Source: Collybia mongolica
Lineage: Eukaryota; Basidiomycota; Agaricomycetes; Agaricales; Clitocybaceae
Length of the DNA: 64,000 nt
Direction of reading: 5' to 3'
Assembly (NCBI GenBank): GCA_013420905.1
Contig: JAAXNY010000016.1
Location: 992,001-1,056,000 of the forward strand
The notes below the pieces were generated by a model, which had not been told where the DNA came from, did no database searches, and saw nothing but the letters and a program-made list of their open reading frames with translations. A program made the position numbers and the translations under genes. This document shows, one piece after another, positions 24,872 through 35,639 of this stretch; position 1 is the stretch's first letter; every line of letters starts with the position of its first letter.

Positions 24872-24945
24872 CAGTGAGCCACATGGCAAGAAACATAGCA
24901 GTTATGTACTTGTTTCTGCCATAAACAGCGCGGACTTGGAAGAAG

Positions 24946-27174
24946 ATGTGGCTTGCAAACGCTTGCCTCTCGTCAGGCCATTGGCCTGCTGAGTTTAAAG
25001 CATCCATTACGGTGGTCATACCCAAGCCGGGTAAACCATTGTATGACACTCCCAAGTCGTTTTGCCCAATAGTTCTATTGAACACACTGGGCAAACTTCT
25101 AGAGAAAATGTTGTCCACCAGGATGCAGTTTGAAGCTGCTCAACATGGTGTACTCCACCCCAACCAGTTTGGAGGAGTCTGTCAGAACTCCACCGAGGAT
25201 GCTGGCTGCTTTCTCACACACATTGTCTGCTCAGGATGGCGTGCCAAACTCAAGACAAGCATCGTTGCTTTCGACCTAGCTCAGTTCTTCCCATCCATAA
25301 ACCACAAGGTCCTCCTACACATCCTTGAGAGACAGGGATTCGTGCCAGAAGTGGTTGCATTCTTCAGGTCATACCTCGTTGATCATCATACTAGATACGC
25401 GTGGGACAACAAATTGTCCCCACTCTTCCCATCCAGCGTGGGTCTGGGACAGGGCTCCGCCATGTCCCCCATCCTCTCTGCCCTATGCCTTGCACCCCTC
25501 CTCAAGGAATTCAAACGGAGGGTCCGCATAGCTTCACTAATTTCCTATGTGGACGATGGCACCATTATAGTGCAGTCGGACACATTCGAACAGAACCTTG
25601 TTAAGCTCAAAGGGGCCTACAAGGTCATATTCGAGCTCACCCAGGCTATGGGTTTGGTTCTTGAACACAGCAAGTCAGAGGGATTCCACCTCTCTCAAAA
25701 ACACGGCGATATCAACCCTGACATCGACCTTGGCTATGCCCCATATACTGGGGACACCCCCCTCTGCCCTGGCACCATTTGGCACTACCTCGGATTCTTC
25801 TTTGACCGTCCCCTCACATTCAGAGAGCACAACAAACGATACATGAACAAAGCCCTCACCTCTGTAAAGGCTATGCTCTCCCTTGGCAACTTGGTGCGCG
25901 GACTTAGGCCCAAGCACAACCAAATGCTATACCGAGCCTGTGTTCTTCCCATCGCTACATATGGGAGCAGGCTTTGGATGTACGAAGGGGCCTGCATGGC
26001 AGGCCTTCTTGATAACCTCTGGAAGATGCAAAGACAAGTGTGCCTTTGGATCACTGGTGCCTTCAAGACATCCCCAAATGGGGCTGGCGAGACCCTCGCA
26101 GGCATACCCCCTATCCACCTCCATGTCAGAAAGCTGGTGGAAAGGAGTCATGTCCGCTCCCGTGCGCTCCAGGCCTCACACGCCTTTCGACGCCTCATCA
26201 ATGGGAACCACAAATTCTCTGTCGAGACCCTCAATGCCCGCAACCCAAGCCGTAGGCTCGGTAAACTCATATCGCCCATCATAGAGGCCTGGTCTAACCT
26301 TGGCCTCTCTTCCCTGGATCTGGACCCTGTCCACCCACTTAACCAACCAGGCATGCGCCCCAAGGACCTGTTCCCTGGTCACATTGTCTATGACATTGTC
26401 ACCCCCCCACCTAAGGGCAGTGATCACCACGAGGAATTCATGAGAGACTGCATCACATTGCTGAAGAGCGCTGTTGATGAGGCCTCTCATTCCCCATGGA
26501 GCATCTGCATTGTCACTGATGCATCCACCCCCCCTCCTCCCATGCAGTCAGTCGCAGTTTACCGTGTCTGGCACGATGGAGACTTATATGAGGACTGGTT
26601 TGCTACTGGCCTATCCACGTCTGATGACGCCGAGCTGCGAGCGATTGCGGAAGGCGCCCAACAGGCAGCTGACATTGGACTAGAGGACATCCATGATGTC
26701 CATATCTTCTCCGACTCCATCAACGCCCTCAGGCATTCCCTCAATGTGTCGCACCACTCAGGTCAAGCATCAGCCCTCAAAGTGTGCGATGTGCTGCTGC
26801 CTTGGCTGCAGCTCCGTGCCATCCACAAGATTCACCTCCACCATATTACAAGTGGTGTGGAGATTGAAGACCACCAACTGGCACACATCAGCACCATCTC
26901 AACTCGTGTTGAGGCAGGTGGAGCACTGGTTATATCTGCTGACTATGCACGACGTGAAGCAGTTACACACATGCTTGATGGCTGGAAGTCTCTCTTCCAG
27001 TCCAAGAAGTACATTGGCTCCAATTTCCTGAAGCTCTATGCAAAAAAGGACACCCCACTCACTCCGACCCATGTAAACAATGGGCCGTGGATGCGCAAGA
27101 CTGGTCACAGCCATGCTCTGACTGCCCACTTGGTGCAATGCATCACTGGACACGCTCCAATCAGGGCATTCTGA
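24946..27174 (+). pseudogene. LINE reverse transcriptase-RNase H, truncated
   Basis: 742-aa open frame. The reverse transcriptase begins at its first blocks (SITVVIPKPGKP, then IVLLNTLGKLLEKML), continues with AFDLAQFFPSINH and the LGQGSAMSPILSAL block, and has the active-site motif YVDDG (family FADD/YADD). The RNase H domain follows near residue 525 with VTDAS, DAELRAIAEG and FSDS carrying the expected acidic residues. The frame stops at TGA, where CGA is expected. It would otherwise continue into a CRCGAPLETVQHVLFNC zinc-knuckle stretch. Tad/I-like LINE clades in fungi carry RNase H in this position. The ATG at 24946 is formed by the junction with host DNA and is not the element's own start. 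Confidence 0.85.
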
Positions 27175-27709
27175 TCGCGATTCTTCAAGGAAGAATCTGT
27201 CTCCTGTAGGTGCGGTGCTCCCTTGGAAACCGTACAACACGTCCTATTCAACTGTCCAAGGCACGGACGGGAAGACAAGCCCAGCTGCCAGCTGCGCTAT
27301 GCGTGGCTGGTTAATTCCTCTTGGAGAACGAAAATGCATTCGAGTTCGATGTTCCCTAGACCTAAACAGGCTAGGGGCGGTACTCAGTGTTCTAAGTGAC
27401 GGCTATAGGGTGCCCCCTGCCCAAACATGTGAACCTGGATAATCGGTGGACCTGAAGCCACCACCTGCTGTGGGGCACTGCAGCAGGGGGCCCACCCCCT
27501 GGCATAGATTGGCCCTTCCGGCCTGTGTATAATGAGCTCTGGCTCCATTTGCTAGTCCGACCCCGGTTGGGCGAGCACCCTAGCCCTGCAGTGCTTTGTC
27601 TCCTGCCCCCCTCTCCCCCCCCTGCCCAATTACTACTTGTAGTGACCAGCACATGTATTATGTACAGTTGGTATATAAAATGTTGAACAAAAAAAAAGAA
27701 AAAAAAAAA
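24947..27709 (+). mobile_element. 5'-truncated non-LTR retrotransposon (LINE) with poly-A tail
   Basis: Flanked by a perfect 15-base target duplication GGACTTGGAAGAAGA (24932-24946 and 27710-27724) and ending in an A-rich tail at 27688-27709, the classic LINE signature. It is inserted antisense to the host 7-TM gene. The 5' end is missing: reading begins inside the reverse transcriptase domain, with no endonuclease or ORF1. The right end includes about 500 bases of 3' UTR. Confidence 0.9.
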
Positions 27710-28900
27710 GGACTTGGAAGAAGAATAACATGGCAGTGGCAGATACAGAGGGGTGATAGACTGTGCATGTGACCTTTGGTAATAGATTACAGTTTTCAAC
27801 TTGTGCAGTTGCCAAAATATGGATTGAATAAGGGCCGAGAAAAATGGTAGCCAGTGGAGACTTACTGTCAAATACAACACTCAAGATGGAGTACAATAGT
27901 GTGCTCCACCTGTAATGAAGATGCACATGTAAGTAGTCAAGAGAATTTGGAGTAGATTTTTATCTGACCTTGATAGGAAGTAGATTAGGGTCAGGATATT
28001 GGCTCAGCACTGCGTCAGGAGTTTGGAATCTGCACTTAGGTGGGTCAATATATCCCAAACCAGAACCTAGACAAAACCAATAAGAAGTGGTGAATTCCCC
28101 AGTAAATGCATTGCTTACCCCAAGCATGCCTACAGTGATGTATGTCAACATTGTCTTCTGGTAGGCCAGTTCTGGAGGTAGAAATGCCATCAGAGTGAAT
28201 GGGTTGGGAAGCTGTGATGGAAGTAATTCTAAGGATTCAGACATACTGGTGAAGGTGGGGAGAGAGGCGAAGTCTGAAGTGACTCATGTTCGTTTGTGAT
28301 TTTATACCACTTGATACAAAGAATCATGTATAATTATCCCCTAGTGATGACCATATTGAAGGATCCACTGTGAGATTAGGTATTTGGAGTATATCAAGAT
28401 TCAGCAACAAGTGATTGATCTATCCAGCTGTGCAGAGCTAACTTCAGAGCAAAGTGGGCCAGTTACAATGAGGTTCAATGCACTGAACCAAGCATCCTGT
28501 CCTGATTTTGGGTGTGAGCATGCATATGATCTATGGTGCTGTGCGCTTAGTCACTGCTACTTTTGAACAACTAAAACTCCACTTTGGGAAGCAGTCAGAT
28601 TACCTATTCCTCTAGCCAAAATGCTTGTTTTGATGAAGGGAACACAACCCCAAGACAGTTTTCCAAAATACTCAAAACTGACAAAGATATTATTTTTTTA
28701 CATTCTCAATTCCGCTGCCATTATGTAAACATGCCTAAAAAGGTAATTTATGTGTCCAAGGCCACTGCAACACACTTGGGAACCCTCCTATGAGACACAT
28801 AGTGTCTGGAACTGAACTTCTTGACCTGTATTTGAGCATCTTTTGCACCCAGGCCACCCTGGTATGCCTCCATCCATTGCTTCATCCAGTGCTCCCATTT

Positions 28901-31900
28901 TCAGATGGTTTCAACTGAGACTGATGCAAGTGCTTTTGGCATGTTCTCTTGCAACATTGCAAAGCTGTAATCGCAATTCTCACGGAGGTATCTCTTCACC
29001 GCACCCCAGAAGAACTTGATGAAGTTGACTTCGCAGTGAAATTTTGGCAGAAAGATGCAGAGATGGCCAGCTGCCTCAATAACCTCTTGTACGAGTGATT
29101 TCCATTCCTGAAAATCCGGCTGCAGATCAAGAATACACTTTGCACAACAATCAGTGGCATCTGGTTTGCATTTTCCTCCTGACCCATCTTTGGTCTTCTT
29201 GCACTGCATCACAAGGCCATTCCTCCACAGGCCCCACTCAATAAGGACTTGATGCATTCCCTTTGGCTGCCCAGGGAATTCTGGATGATTGGCAGGGAAA
29301 CACATTTCCTGGGCAATTTGCTGGCTATCCATGACATACCACCCATCCTGCATCTTTGCTTGTTTTCCACCAGGTCTCATGTTCATTCGGGATGTCAGAA
29401 GGGCATCCACAGAATATGCGGAATGGCCCTGAGAGTTATTGACCATGATAAGTGCTTGATATAACGGTCCATGAGCCTTTTCAAAGGCAGGGATAATCTT
29501 CTTGGTCAACTTTAACATGAACTGAAGTCAGTTAAGTTGTATACATGTGAATACCTGAGACAGACCTGTTTGACAAAGAGTTCTCCATTCCAATATCCAT
29601 CATAATTTTTGCCATACTCAAGAGTTTGACTGGCATCTTTGAGCCATCCCACTGTGGAACAGATAACATCAGACTGATGAAGCCCATGTCCAACACCCTT
29701 CTTTTTCAATGGCTGCTCACCTTGCCACACCCATGACATTGTCTTCCCATCATTTGCCTGGGCTGTCATCTTGTCATGTGCCAGCAGCACCGCCTTGCGT
29801 TCACCAGGCACAAGCTGCATCTCCACTTCCTTTCCCACATCACCCACCACATAACTGACCAACCGCTGAAAGGGGGCTCCTGGGCTATAAGTGTGCTGAT
29901 ACTATGAAATGTAATCTCTTACACACACACACACACCAAACCTAACAATCAACACACAAACAGTAGGAATCGCCTGTTTTAAGTTCAGGTTCAAGTGCTT
30001 AGAAGCACTAAGCTTTGAATAATACTAGTCAAGGCCCTTTTCAATGATCTCTCAATGGGTTTGATTCAGACAAAGCTTCAACACAATTTTAAAGCTTGCT
30101 AGGTATATTTATAATATCTCTCGATCCAATAGACTGAGTACCAAGTGTACGTGCAATTATTAATGATCCCAAGTGGATCTATAAGTCCAAGCAACTTATT
30201 AAACAAACAGTGCCAAGTGCACTAAGGCCAAGTGCCTAGTAATTCCAATGGACAATGTGGTACTAAGTTCCAAGTGAACTAAGACTCTTCAATTCTGTGA
30301 TCTCTTCAAACAATTCCAATCAAGATGACTTTGAAGCAATCTGAGCCTTAATTCGGGCATGCAATAGTGTTTTAACAAATGTGATTTGTATACTCTATAG
30401 TAGCACAAAGTGAGGGCAAGATCCCTTGCCTTTGTGCTACTCATCTACAGTCTATTTATAGTGTACAAACTAAATATCATACAGAATTGTAAATTTTATA
30501 TGGAACCGCACTCCCCTGTGCCAAGGATCCGTATTTAATGCTGATGTGTCCTCTACGACTTGGCATGCGCACCATATGTGCCAATTATGCCATTACTGGT
30601 TACTTATCAAATATTGAAAGGGCTGGCTAAACTCTTATCAAGTCCCGACCGCGTGCTTTGTTATTTAAAACAGTGCAGCGCTGTCATTTACTTCTCCTGA
30701 TCATCCCAGTTGTTATTCACAGTGTCCCATCTCTTCTGGTAATTAACACCAAGTGCCCCTGACTAGGATTGGGTTGTGCAAGTCCCAAATTTACAATTAC
30801 TTCTCCTATTAATGATGATCCCCAGACTAATGATATCATACTACAATGGTTACTTATGAATTAAGATACCGAGGTTGTAACCGGGCATGGTGAATAGGAC
30901 TAATAATAGACCGTACTCATAGTCCTCTGTACTGATAGTGTATTATCCATTAGACTAGTTCACTCTGATTAGCCGTCTTGGAGCTCGACTCTAACCCTTT
31001 ATTACCGTTTACTTGGTTATTAGAAATGATACTAATAGCCTTACTTGTTGACTTTATAAGTGCAAACAATTTTGGGCCCTATCACCATGATTCATATTCT
31101 TTCATCTTTGGCAAAAAAGCTGTCTGGCGATACTTGATGACATCTTCTTGCTCATGCCCATCATAATACAGTGCTTTCTTGTGCGCAGTGTATTGGAAAC
31201 CCTCTTTGTGCAGCCATTGATGTGCAGTTCGGAGGGAGACTCCCTTGCCAACTTTCATCTGAACACATGGGAACAACTCAACCTCCAGATACTTCTTCAA
31301 ACCAGCCGGTATCTCCTTCTCAACAATGTGCTGGAGGTATTTCTTTGCCTTATCAGGCAGGAGCTTGTTTTTGGTGAAAGCTGAAAGCTTCTGTGGGTCC
31401 ATTGACCATTTGTTTGTTCACAGGTATGACCAGAGCTCAGTTGCAACCTCGGGATCATCCAACAGTGAAAAGACCTTTGTGTGATGACCCCTTTCAGATT
31501 TTGGCAGCTCACAAGATTTGATCCAGCTTGTGACCCATTTCTGTACCATCCATCCACCCCACTTTGCAGTGAAGCCCTGGCTTTCAGCAGCACATTCAGA
31601 TGCATTGATCAACCTCTGGCAATTATTGATAATCATATGCAGGCAGCTTTGAATCAATCATGCACGATATGCCTGCAACCCATTTTGACTGGCATTGAAC
31701 TTGGTTTGCTTTGATGCAATAAGCTTCTCAATGTCAACCAGGCTTTTCTGCAGGATCTGGCAATGGACTTCCTGGGCTTTTTTTCTTGCATCACGAGCTT
31801 GGATGTCGAGCTTTTGTCATTTTTGTGGAGGGGGTGGGACAACATTGGTGGATGAAGTTGGATGAAGTGTGGGTGCCTTGTCAGCATGCTCTGTCTCAGG

Positions 31901-32250
31901 TTGGTTGTTATCCAAATCATTCCATTCATTGTCCTGTCCAGCTCCCAACACTTCTTTAGGCCCTCCACCAGATCCTGGCCTTCAAGTTCTTTGAGATCAA
32001 GGTCCTCATCACTGTCAATTTCACTTTCAGCAGAGTCAAGACTATCAGTCACTGAGTGGGTATCCTCCCATGTTTTGTCATCCTCAAAATCTGACAGGAT
32101 GTGATTGACACCTCCAGTCCAGCCAGTACATTCAATGTTGCTGTCTCCTATTAGTGCTGTGTTGCTTGAACTTGATTCCCCAGCAGCTTCGTCATTGAAC
32201 TTGTTTTTCTTTTGTGCTTTGCCTGTCCAAGCTCGAGCTGCTGCTGCCTT
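28901..32250 (-). pseudogene. IS630/Tc1-type DDE transposase, catalytically dead and split
   Basis: An acidic N-terminal region (32050-31660) is followed by a segment reading WGGWMVQKWVTSW and TNKWSMDPQKL. A helix-turn-helix-like block reads SLRTAHQWLHKEGFQY, then the DDE core. Core motifs are HDKMTAQANDG (first Asp), ALIMVNNSQGHSAYS (normally D-N-S), and FHCEVNFIKFFWGAVKRY (normally the catalytic Glu in N-x-I-E-F-F). The second Asp is Asn and the catalytic Glu is Lys. Both changes are G-to-A. The protein is also interrupted at about 29880-31075 by an inserted element and by stops. It resembles transposases common in Agaricomycete genomes. Confidence 0.75.
29880..31075. mobile_element. Nested LTR-like insertion (possible solo LTR) in the transposase
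   Basis: About 1.2 kb separates the two halves of the transposase frame (KMKEYESW on one side, LVSYVVGDVG on the other). The ends read TGAAAGGGGGCTCC...GGGCCCTATCA on the plus strand, that is TG...CA with loosely inverted ends, as in LTRs. It includes a CA microsatellite at 29922-29936 and several AAGTGCCTAGT-like repeats, but no open frame. A five-base target duplication could not be made out, so the solo-LTR call is tentative. Confidence 0.4.
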
Positions 32251-32527
32251 TTGTGTGTTTCATGGTCAGGCCATACAGAATGAATAATTTATATTCCAAA
32301 TGACATCTACCATGCTACTCCATCGTGACTATACTGGAAAATATACACCAGCTGAATTTTTTTTTTTTCCACCTGCCGATTCCGCCGTTGTCCGGAAGTG
32401 GTGGTGACTAAGCGCACAGCACCATATGTGGTATACATACCACAGGTATTAGGTGCTCATGCTCGAATTTCCAGTTTGTGTCCAACTGTAAACCATCACA
32501 ACTCCCAATCTTGAGCCTATTTGCCTG

Positions 32528-33173
32528 TAGTGATGTGCTGGGCCCGGCTCAAAGCTGTCAAGCTGTCAGGGCCGAGCTCTCTTGGGCCAAGCCAGGCCAG
32601 GCATTGAGACAGCTCAGTGAAGGCTGAAAGCTCGGCTTGCACTCCAGCAAAGCCCAAGCTGGAGGCTCAGGCCGTGGCTTAGGGTTAGCCTAAAACATGC
32701 CTGTTCAGTGGTCTTCCATATATGTAATGCTTGAATGTGCTGCTTCTCTGAAGAAGGTAGTGTTCCCCCAAGCCATTTCAAAATTATGTCATTTCAACTA
32801 TATGGTACATCAGATTGTTGACCACTTTGTTGCAGCATTGGTCTTGGCTGAGACAGACCACACCAAGCAACAGAAACTCAATGACCTTCAACTGTCAGAG
32901 GAGGATTGGGGACGAGTGGAGTCTTTCTTGGATCTCCTTGCAGTAAGCAGTCTCTCCTTCATTTAGTAGATGTTCCTTTATTCCTGATGTCGTTATCACA
33001 GAGTTTGACTAGAGTATTATTTTTGTGCAATAAGCCCCGGCCTGAGCTGTCCCAAGACCGAGCCAAGCCTAAGCCATCCTCGACGGCCTGGCTTGAGTAT
33101 CTGGCAGGCCCTTGTCCTAATAAGCCAGGCCGAAGCCCCGGCTTTCAGGCCAAGCCGGGCCGGAACATCACTA
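32528..33173. mobile_element. Non-autonomous hAT element with 8-base target duplication
   Basis: 646 bases with inverted ends TAGTGATGTGCTGGGCCCGGCT and AGCCGGGCCGGAACATCACTA, flanked by perfect TTTGCCTG (32520-32527 and 33174-33181). The arms are rich in GGCCAAGCC/AGCCCGGC words. The middle (32697-32966) holds an 89-aa plus-strand frame whose LSEEDWGRVESFLDLL resembles the corresponding helix of hAT transposases. It is therefore a deletion derivative of an autonomous hAT element. Confidence 0.85.
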
Positions 33174-33181
33174 TTTGCCTG

Positions 33182-33960
33182 ATTCATAACACTCCATCTA
33201 CCCTTTGCGCCTTATAGCTCACTGTTTCACAGACAGGACCCGAAGTACTTGATGCTGGTGGTGCTGATATCATTGATGCTAGGGCATGCCTGTAGATCAT
33301 TAATCATCTCATGGTTGTATAATATTTTGAATAGAGGTCCACGTACTATCATAATGCTTCTGCATACCCTGATACATTATCCAGCAGACTTTTAAAAAAC
33401 TCATCGCGCTTGCATCGTGCCGTCAATGAACCACTGTGTAATGGTAATATCATAGGTTTGGGTGTGCGGTTGAGTACTAGTCGTCACGGTGGTATGCATT
33501 GGAAGTCCGAGAAATTGGCTCCACGTGATAATCCCTAGTGCCCGATCAACTCGTACAACTACTTTATAAATGAAGAACTCAAGGATTAGGCGCCATTAGT
33601 TCTAAAACATATCCACTGCAACCCATTTGGTTCTTCAACCTCACAGAAGACATGGCCGAGGGTCTCTATACGTATTCCAAGCATAAATCTCATTTCAAAT
33701 AAGATTCGCAAATTGTCACCCGGTAAACTGTAATCCGAGCCCTCCACTCCACCAGTTCACAATATGACGGTGGTTTTTCTGAGAGTTACAGTGACAGCTA
33801 TTTGAATTAAACAGTCATGTATTTCAGCTGCTCCGACTCTTATCGCCAGTGTCTAGTAAGCTTGGCTCACCCAACATTATGCGATCCGTTCAGTGTAATA
33901 AGCGACTGAGAGCATTTGCTAAATGCCAGAGTGGAGCGGCGCGCAGGTCCTTCATTTAAT
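33182..33960. other. Spacer without recognisable gene
   Basis: Between the hAT element and 7-TM copy 4. No convincing open frame or family match on either strand. Confidence 0.4.
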
Positions 33961-33994
33961 ACTGTCTCCCGCTTCATTCTCCTATTTCTCGACC

Positions 33995-35568
33995 TCAAAC
34001 CCCCGATACTTCATTCGACAAATGTGGCAACTTCTCCGCAGAGTTTCCACTTGACGGAATATCCGTGTTGCTATTGCTGGAGGTGTGTGGGTCTCCCCCA
34101 CTGATCGAATGCAAGGTTGACCGATTGTGAGTGTGAACGAAGACGGGAGTAGTGTACCGAGATTGCCTGAACGTGGTACTGAGGGTACCAGCAGCGTTGG
34201 CCCCATCATTATGTCCCAACTCGGTGTTGCGGAACACGCGGCAAGCCATGATATTCGTTAGTCCCACCGAAGAGACAAGGAAGAGTGTTCGGTATACAGT
34301 GGGGATTCCGTGGCCGCAGGTCATAATTAAGACCAACAAATTGCAGACCATTGCAACCCTGATGAGTGTTCAGTGCCTAATCTTCGATGGCAAATGTATC
34401 CAAACGTACATGTAGTAATTCTGGCCGTCCTGCAGGAGGGCTCTTGAACATCGGGGCAGGTACTTGCTGAATAGACTGATCCTGCTTGTGCTCCCAACAT
34501 CACTCGCAGGTGGGGCATCCACGAGGAGACGCCAGGAAATTGCAACAAAGACGCATGTATCGAACACCCCAATGGCGATATTAGATAAGCTGCAGTAGGG
34601 CTGGAATCCAACAAATGTGCAATATTTTGTGTTGCATACCATCGCAACCCTGGTGAACATTATTGATACATGGTCATCGATAGCAAACGTAATCAACGTA
34701 CATGTAGTATTTCTGGCCGCCTTCAAGAGGGCTCTTGAGAATTGGGGTAGGTATTTGCCGAATAGACCAAACCTGCCTGCACCTCCAGTATCACTTACAG
34801 GGGGGGCATTTGCAAGGAGGCGCCAAGTAGTCGCAACAAATACGCATGTATCGAATACACCAATGGTGACGTTGGATAAGGCACCGTACTGCTGGAATCC
34901 CTCAACCTTGCAGTACTTTGTGTTGCCAATGGGTATGCCACTGAGGTTCACGATGATTGCCAGTGACGCCCCAAGAATGGCGAGCCACATGACAAGAAAA
35001 TACCGGTTATGTATTTGTTTCCACCGTAAAGAGCGCGGACTCAAAAAAAGAATAAAAGAGCGGTGGCGGATACAGCGGGGTGGTACGCCGCACATGCGAC
35101 CTTGAATATATATTTGCAGTTGTCGACTTGTGCAGCTGCCAGAATGTGCGCTGGGTAAGAGCCATGAAGGTTTGTAAGCAGTTGGAGACATACTGTCAAA
35201 AACGACACTCGAAACTAAAAACAAAAGAGTGCTCCACCTTTGATGAAGCCCGTAAGTGAGTAGTCAAGGATATTCTGGGTAGACTTTCACCAGACCTTGA
35301 TAGGTAGTATATTAGTGTTGGCACACCAATCTGACATCGTGTCAGGAGTTTGTAATCTGCATCGGGGTGGGTCAAGATGTCCCAGACGAGAACCTACAGA
35401 CGCAATTAGAAATAGAGCACTTCTAGCAAACATCTTGCTTACTCCTAGGGTACCTACCAAGACATACGTCGTCATAGGCTTCTGGTAGGCCAGTTCCGGG
35501 GGTAGAAATGCCATAGGCGTGAACGGATCAGGGAGCTGTGATAGGAGGTACTCTGAGGATTCAGACAT
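33995..35568 (-). pseudogene. Seven-helix membrane protein, copy 4, with internal duplication
   Basis: Exon 1 (35443..35568), exon 2 (35296..35393) and exon 3 (35194..35237) keep the family sizes 126, 98 and 44. In exon 4 the LLFFFRVRAL block has a TGA where copy 5 has CGA. A single-base deletion after the NKYITG segment shifts the frame. The second half of exon 4, intron 4 and the first bases of exon 5 are then repeated in tandem (291-base units). The last exon is open and ends LSNEVSGV at 33995. Expression of a full-length protein is not possible without readthrough. Confidence 0.85.
34343..34924 (-). repeat. 291-base tandem duplication inside 7-TM copy 4
   Basis: Two adjacent units (34634-34924 and 34343-34633) both encode the segment from NTKYC through GVFDTCVFVA and KYLP to intron 4 and the GTTGC(A/G)ATGGT start of exon 5. 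The junction joins an exon 5 start directly to the middle of exon 4. The units have since diverged, so the event is not recent. Confidence 0.85.
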
Positions 35569-35639
35569 GCTGGTAATAGTGGGGCGCCGTGACGTGTCCG
35601 CTCTCACGTTTCTGTGGCACTCGAAACAGAGAACCACGT

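Larger units (their letters stand above)
21130..28244 (-). pseudogene. Seven-helix membrane protein, copy 3, broken by three transposons
   Basis: Host pieces are recognisable at 27710-28244 (exons 1-3 and the start of exon 4; exon 1 = 28119..28244, exon 2 = 27969..28066, exon 3 = 27866..27909), 24872-24946, 22702-23337 and 21130-21199 (end of exon 5). Between them sit a LINE (24947-27709), a TIR element (23338-24871) and a second TIR element (21200-22701). The gene is also dead by point mutation: exon 2 has an in-frame TGA where copy 2 has CGA, and the acceptor before exon 4 reads AA where the others have AG. Exon sizes 126, 98 and 44 are preserved, so it decayed after duplication. Confidence 0.85.
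28534..32424 (-). mobile_element. Tc1/mariner-superfamily DNA transposon, decayed
   Basis: The inverted ends begin TGGTGCTGTGCGCTTAGTCAC on both sides and are flanked by TA dinucleotides (28532-28533 and 32425-32426), the Tc1/mariner target. The element contains a broken transposase gene on the minus strand and a nested LTR-like insertion of about 1.2 kb. Its CG content is strongly reduced. It lies in the spacer upstream of 7-TM copy 3. Confidence 0.8.
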
